Source: Clostridia bacterium | Lineage (GTDB): Bacteria > Bacillota > Clostridia > Monoglobales > Monoglobaceae | Length of the DNA: 8,217 bases | Direction: 5' to 3' | Assembly (NCBI GenBank): GCA_017409915.1 | Contig: JAFQRU010000069.1 | Coordinates: forward strand, 1 to 8,217 | Part shown: in pieces, positions 6,358 through 8,217 of the stretch | Numbering within the stretch: position 1 is the stretch's first letter | Layout of the letters: each line of letters begins with the position of its first letter | The notes under the pieces: generated by a model | Database searches by the model: none | What the model saw: only the letters and a program-made list of their open reading frames with translations | What the model was told of the DNA's origin: nothing | Position numbers and translations under genes: made by a program

Positions 6358-7797
6358 TTAATATGCCTTTCCCCAATAAACCATTGCTTTTGCCTTTTTA
6401 CCACAGCAAACGCATTTATCGGAAATTTCCTCCTGCTCAAATGGCATACAACGAGATGTTGCCGTTGTATCCTCTTTTATCTTTTCTTCACAAGCCACAT
6501 CTCCGCACCACATTGCCTTAACAAAACCGCCTTTTTGGGCAACCTGGCTCTTGAATTCGTCATATGTTTTTGCAACGCTTGTCTTTTCTTCTCTGTTTTT
6601 AAGAGCCGCTTCAAACATCTGATTATGAATTTCTTCAAGGAGAATCGCAACTTCCTGTTCAAGATTATCAAGAGAAACAAATTTCTTTTCTCTTGTCGTG
6701 CGGCTTACTAAAACCGCCTGATTATTTTCGATATCCTTAGGCCCGATTTCAAGTCTTACCGGAACACCAAGCATTTCATATTCACTGAACTTCCAACCAG
6801 GAGATTTATCGCTGTCATCAAGCTTAACTCTGAAACTCTTTGAAAGTTTTTCTTTAAGCTCGTTAGCTTTTTCCAAAACGCCCTCTTTATGCATTGCAAC
6901 AGGTACGATAGCAACCTGAATCGGAGCAACTCTCGGAGGGAGTTTAAGTCCTGCATCATCGCCATGCACCATAATAATAGCACCAATAAGACGGGTTGTT
7001 GTTCCCCAGGATGTCTGATGAACATACTGAAGCTCGTTATTTTTATCAGTATATTGGATTCCGAAAGCTTTTGCAAAACCGTCGCCAAAGTTATGGCTTG
7101 TGCCTGATTGAAGAGCCTTTCCGTCGTGCATAAGGCTTTCGATTGTATATGTAGCTTCTGCCCCTGCAAACTTTTCTTTATCTGTCTTTCTTCCCTTAAC
7201 AACAGGAATAGCAAGAAATTCTTCCATAAAGTCTGCATAAACATTAAGCATCTTAATTGTTTCTTCCTCGGCCTCCTGTGCTGTTGCGTGAGCAGTATGC
7301 CCTTCCTGCCATAAAAATTCAGCTGTACGAAGGAATGGTCTTGTTGTTTTTTCCCATCTTACAACATTACACCACTGGTTATATTTCTTAGGCAAATCTC
7401 TGTAAGAATGAATAACATTTGCATAGTGATGACAGAAAAGAGTTTCAGATGTCGGTCTTACGCAAAGTCTTTCTGCAAGCTTTTCGCTTCCACCATGTGT
7501 AACCCATGCAACCTCAGGAGCGAATCCTTCAACATGGTCCTTTTCCTTTTGAAGAAGACTTTCAGGGATAAACATTGGCATATAAACATTTTCATGCCCT
7601 GTTTCTTTAAATCTTCTATCCATTTCTTTCTGAATATTTTCCCAAATAGCGTAACCGTAAGGCTGAATAACCATACAACCTCTTACGCCAGAATAATCAC
7701 AAAGCTGCGCCTTTCTTATAACATCTGTATACCATTGCGCAAAATCCTCATCCATGGAAGTAATTTCTTCAACGAGCTTTTTTTCGTCTTTTGCCAA
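6358..7797 (-). CDS. proS: Prolyl-tRNA synthetase, archaeal/eukaryal-type (ProS type 3)
   Basis: This class II synthetase attaches proline to tRNA-Pro. At 479 residues it is the short form lacking the editing insertion between motifs 2 and 3 of the E. coli type. RPTSE at 114-118, motif 2 beginning RWEKTTRPFLRTAEF (147-161) and motif 3 WGTTTRLIGAIIMVHGDD (264-281) are clear. An anticodon-binding domain starts near 290 (APIQVAIVPV). The C-terminal domain has C431, C436, C462 and C465, with the spacing of the zinc site known from the Thermus enzyme, and ends in the family's terminal tyrosine (WGKAY). The start is TTG at 7795-7797, giving MAKDEKKLVEEITSMDEDFA as in homologues; the first in-frame ATG (residue 15) would cut conserved sequence. 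It leads the proS-cdaA-cdaR unit from its own promoter. Confidence 0.97.
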   Translation of the reverse strand: MAKDEKKLVEEITSMDEDFAQWYTDVIRKAQLCDYSGVRGCMVIQPYGYAIWENIQKEMDRRFKETGHENVYMPMFIPESLLQKEKDHVEGFAPEVAWVTHGGSEKLAERLCVRPTSETLFCHHYANVIHSYRDLPKKYNQWCNVVRWEKTTRPFLRTAEFLWQEGHTAHATAQEAEEETIKMLNVYADFMEEFLAIPVVKGRKTDKEKFAGAEATYTIESLMHDGKALQSGTSHNFGDGFAKAFGIQYTDKNNELQYVHQTSWGTTTRLIGAIIMVHGDDAGLKLPPRVAPIQVAIVPVAMHKEGVLEKANELKEKLSKSFRVKLDDSDKSPGWKFSEYEMLGVPVRLEIGPKDIENNQAVLVSRTTREKKFVSLDNLEQEVAILLEEIHNQMFEAALKNREEKTSVAKTYDEFKSQVAQKGGFVKAMWCGDVACEEKIKEDTTATSRCMPFEQEEISDKCVCCGKKAKAMVYWGKAY

Positions 7798-7806
7798 TTA
7801 TATCAG

Positions 7807-7812
7807 TCCTTT
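7807..7812 (-). promoter_or_regulatory. Ribosome site deciding the TTG start of proS
   Basis: The minus strand reads AAAGGA, nine bases before the TTG at 7795-7797. It supports the TTG start over the internal ATG at residue 15, which has no comparable site and would remove the conserved N-terminus. Confidence 0.75.
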
Positions 7813-7836
7813 CAAAAATTCTCTACATACATTTTA

Positions 7837-7865
7837 AGTATATAAAAAAAATCGCTCAGTGTCAA
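7837..7865 (-). promoter_or_regulatory. Strong sigma-A promoter for proS-cdaA-cdaR
   Basis: On the minus strand the -35 box is TTGACA (7860-7865) and the -10 box is TATACT (7837-7842), one base from consensus, with a 17-base spacer. Initiation near 7830 leaves a leader of only about 33 bases, too short for a T-box or another aminoacyl-tRNA riboswitch. Two A6 tracts lie upstream on the minus strand (7880-7885 and 7890-7895) and could act as an UP-like element. Confidence 0.85.
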
Positions 7866-7900
7866 GGTTTATCAGGGGATTTTTTCAACTTTTTTGCAAG

Positions 7901-7930
7901 AAAAAAATCGGGCAGAAAGCCCGATTTTAT
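7901..7930 (-). terminator. Intrinsic terminator of the M18 aminopeptidase gene
   Basis: On the minus strand a perfect 10-bp stem, AAAATCGGGC (7919-7928 on that strand) with GCCCGATTTT (7904-7913), has a five-base loop and is followed by seven consecutive T residues in total. It lies four bases after the stop codon. It separates the aminopeptidase transcript from the proS promoter and is the clearest terminator in the window. Confidence 0.93.
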
Positions 7931-7932
7931 TT

Positions 7933-8217
7933 TTAGTTTTCAAAAAATGCTTTATAGCCTTTATAAGCCATATAAATATCAAATTTTCCGGCAATTTCAT
8001 AAGGGGAATGCATCGAAAGAAGTGCTACACCGCAATCAATAACTTCCATATCAAGATTTGCCACAAACTGAGCTATTGTTCCGCCACCGCCTGCGTCAAC
8101 CTTGCCAAGTTCTCCCATCTGCCATACAACGCCGTTTTCTTCGAAAATTCCGCGTATTTTGGCGATAAATTCAGCATTGGCATCGCTTGCTCCGCTCTTG
8201 CCTCTTGAACCTGTATA
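7933..8217 (-). CDS. M18-family aminopeptidase, C-terminal 94 residues (5' end beyond window)
   Basis: M18 enzymes are dinuclear-zinc, multimeric cytosolic aminopeptidases that remove N-terminal residues, often acidic ones, from peptides. The frame is open to the right edge and the visible part is about the last fifth of a typical 430-470-residue protein. It starts YTGSRGKSGASDANAEFIAK, continues with WQMGELGKVDAGGGGT (32-47 of the visible part) and ends with ALLSMHSPYEIAGKFD before EN and TAA. The GGGG loop and the SMHSP motif are diagnostic; the histidine of SMHSP is a metal ligand in the family. An internal ATG at 8116-8118 is not the start, because conserved sequence extends upstream of it without interruption. 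A terminator follows at once, so this gene ends its transcription unit. Confidence 0.95.
   Translation of the reverse strand, partial: YTGSRGKSGASDANAEFIAKIRGIFEENGVVWQMGELGKVDAGGGGTIAQFVANLDMEVIDCGVALLSMHSPYEIAGKFDIYMAYKGYKAFFEN

Noticed and set aside
6756..7244. 162-codon minus-strand open frame inside proS
   Set aside because: A second-frame shadow of proS. The main frame carries motif 2, motif 3 and the anticodon domain without a break.
7408..7845. 145-codon plus-strand open frame reaching into the proS leader
   Set aside because: It is antisense to the start of proS, is cysteine- and phenylalanine-rich as such shadows usually are, and runs across the proS promoter region without signals of its own.
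7798..7932. T-box or other riboswitch ahead of proS
   Set aside because: Only 135 bases separate the genes, a terminator occupies the first part, and the promoter leaves about 33 bases of leader. No T-box sequence or antiterminator pair is seen.
7933..8118. A separate 61-residue gene starting at the ATG at 8116-8118
   Set aside because: The same frame stays open to 8217 and encodes conserved M18 sequence upstream of that ATG, so it is the tail of a larger gene.
1..8217. Mobile element, CRISPR array, toxin-antitoxin or defence cluster
   Set aside because: I found no transposase, integrase, repeat-spacer series, terminal inverted repeats or unusual codon style. Every long minus-strand frame matches a core gene or its operon partner.

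Overview
The window is 8.2 kb of low-G+C DNA, by eye under 40%. All nine genes lie on the minus strand, so transcription runs from high to low coordinates. Strong AGGAG-type ribosome sites, a near-consensus and a fully consensus sigma-A promoter, and the gene families (cdaA-cdaR, COG2509 flavoprotein, ychF, cmk-plsC-ispH, archaeal/eukaryal-type ProRS) point to a Firmicute, most likely an anaerobic member of the Clostridia. That placement is inferred from gene content and style, not from a marker-gene comparison. This is a housekeeping region. I see no mobile element, CRISPR array, rRNA, tRNA, phage gene or defence system, and no candidate for a wholly new system. No gene-free stretch exceeds 135 bases.

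Layout in the direction of transcription: (1) 8217-7933 is the 3' end of an M18 aminopeptidase gene, closed by a clear intrinsic terminator at 7901-7930. (2) A promoter (TTGACA, 17-base spacer, TATACT) at 7837-7865 starts a second unit: proS (TTG start), cdaA (TTG start, 18 bases after proS), cdaR (3 bases after cdaA), then after a hairpin and 57 bases a COG2509 FAD-dependent dehydrogenase. (3) Two bases beyond the stop of the flavoprotein gene, a perfect-consensus promoter (TTGACA, 17 bases, TATAAT) at 3127-3155 starts a third unit: ychF, an 89-residue protein of unknown function, cmk, plsC and ispH. The last three overlap, and ispH runs off the left edge.

Functionally, unit 2 joins prolyl-tRNA charging to synthesis of the second messenger c-di-AMP (CdaA) and its membrane-anchored partner CdaR. 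The gene that often follows cdaR, glmM, is absent from the window, and a flavoprotein of unknown substrate follows instead. Unit 3 joins a ribosome-associated P-loop ATPase (YchF) to CMP/dCMP phosphorylation, phosphatidic-acid synthesis and the last step of the MEP isoprenoid pathway. The items most worth a second look are the unknown 89-residue protein, the short CdaR, the N-terminal domain of the flavoprotein, and two small DNA elements: an inverted repeat on the ychF -35 box and a hairpin just ahead of the flavoprotein ribosome site.
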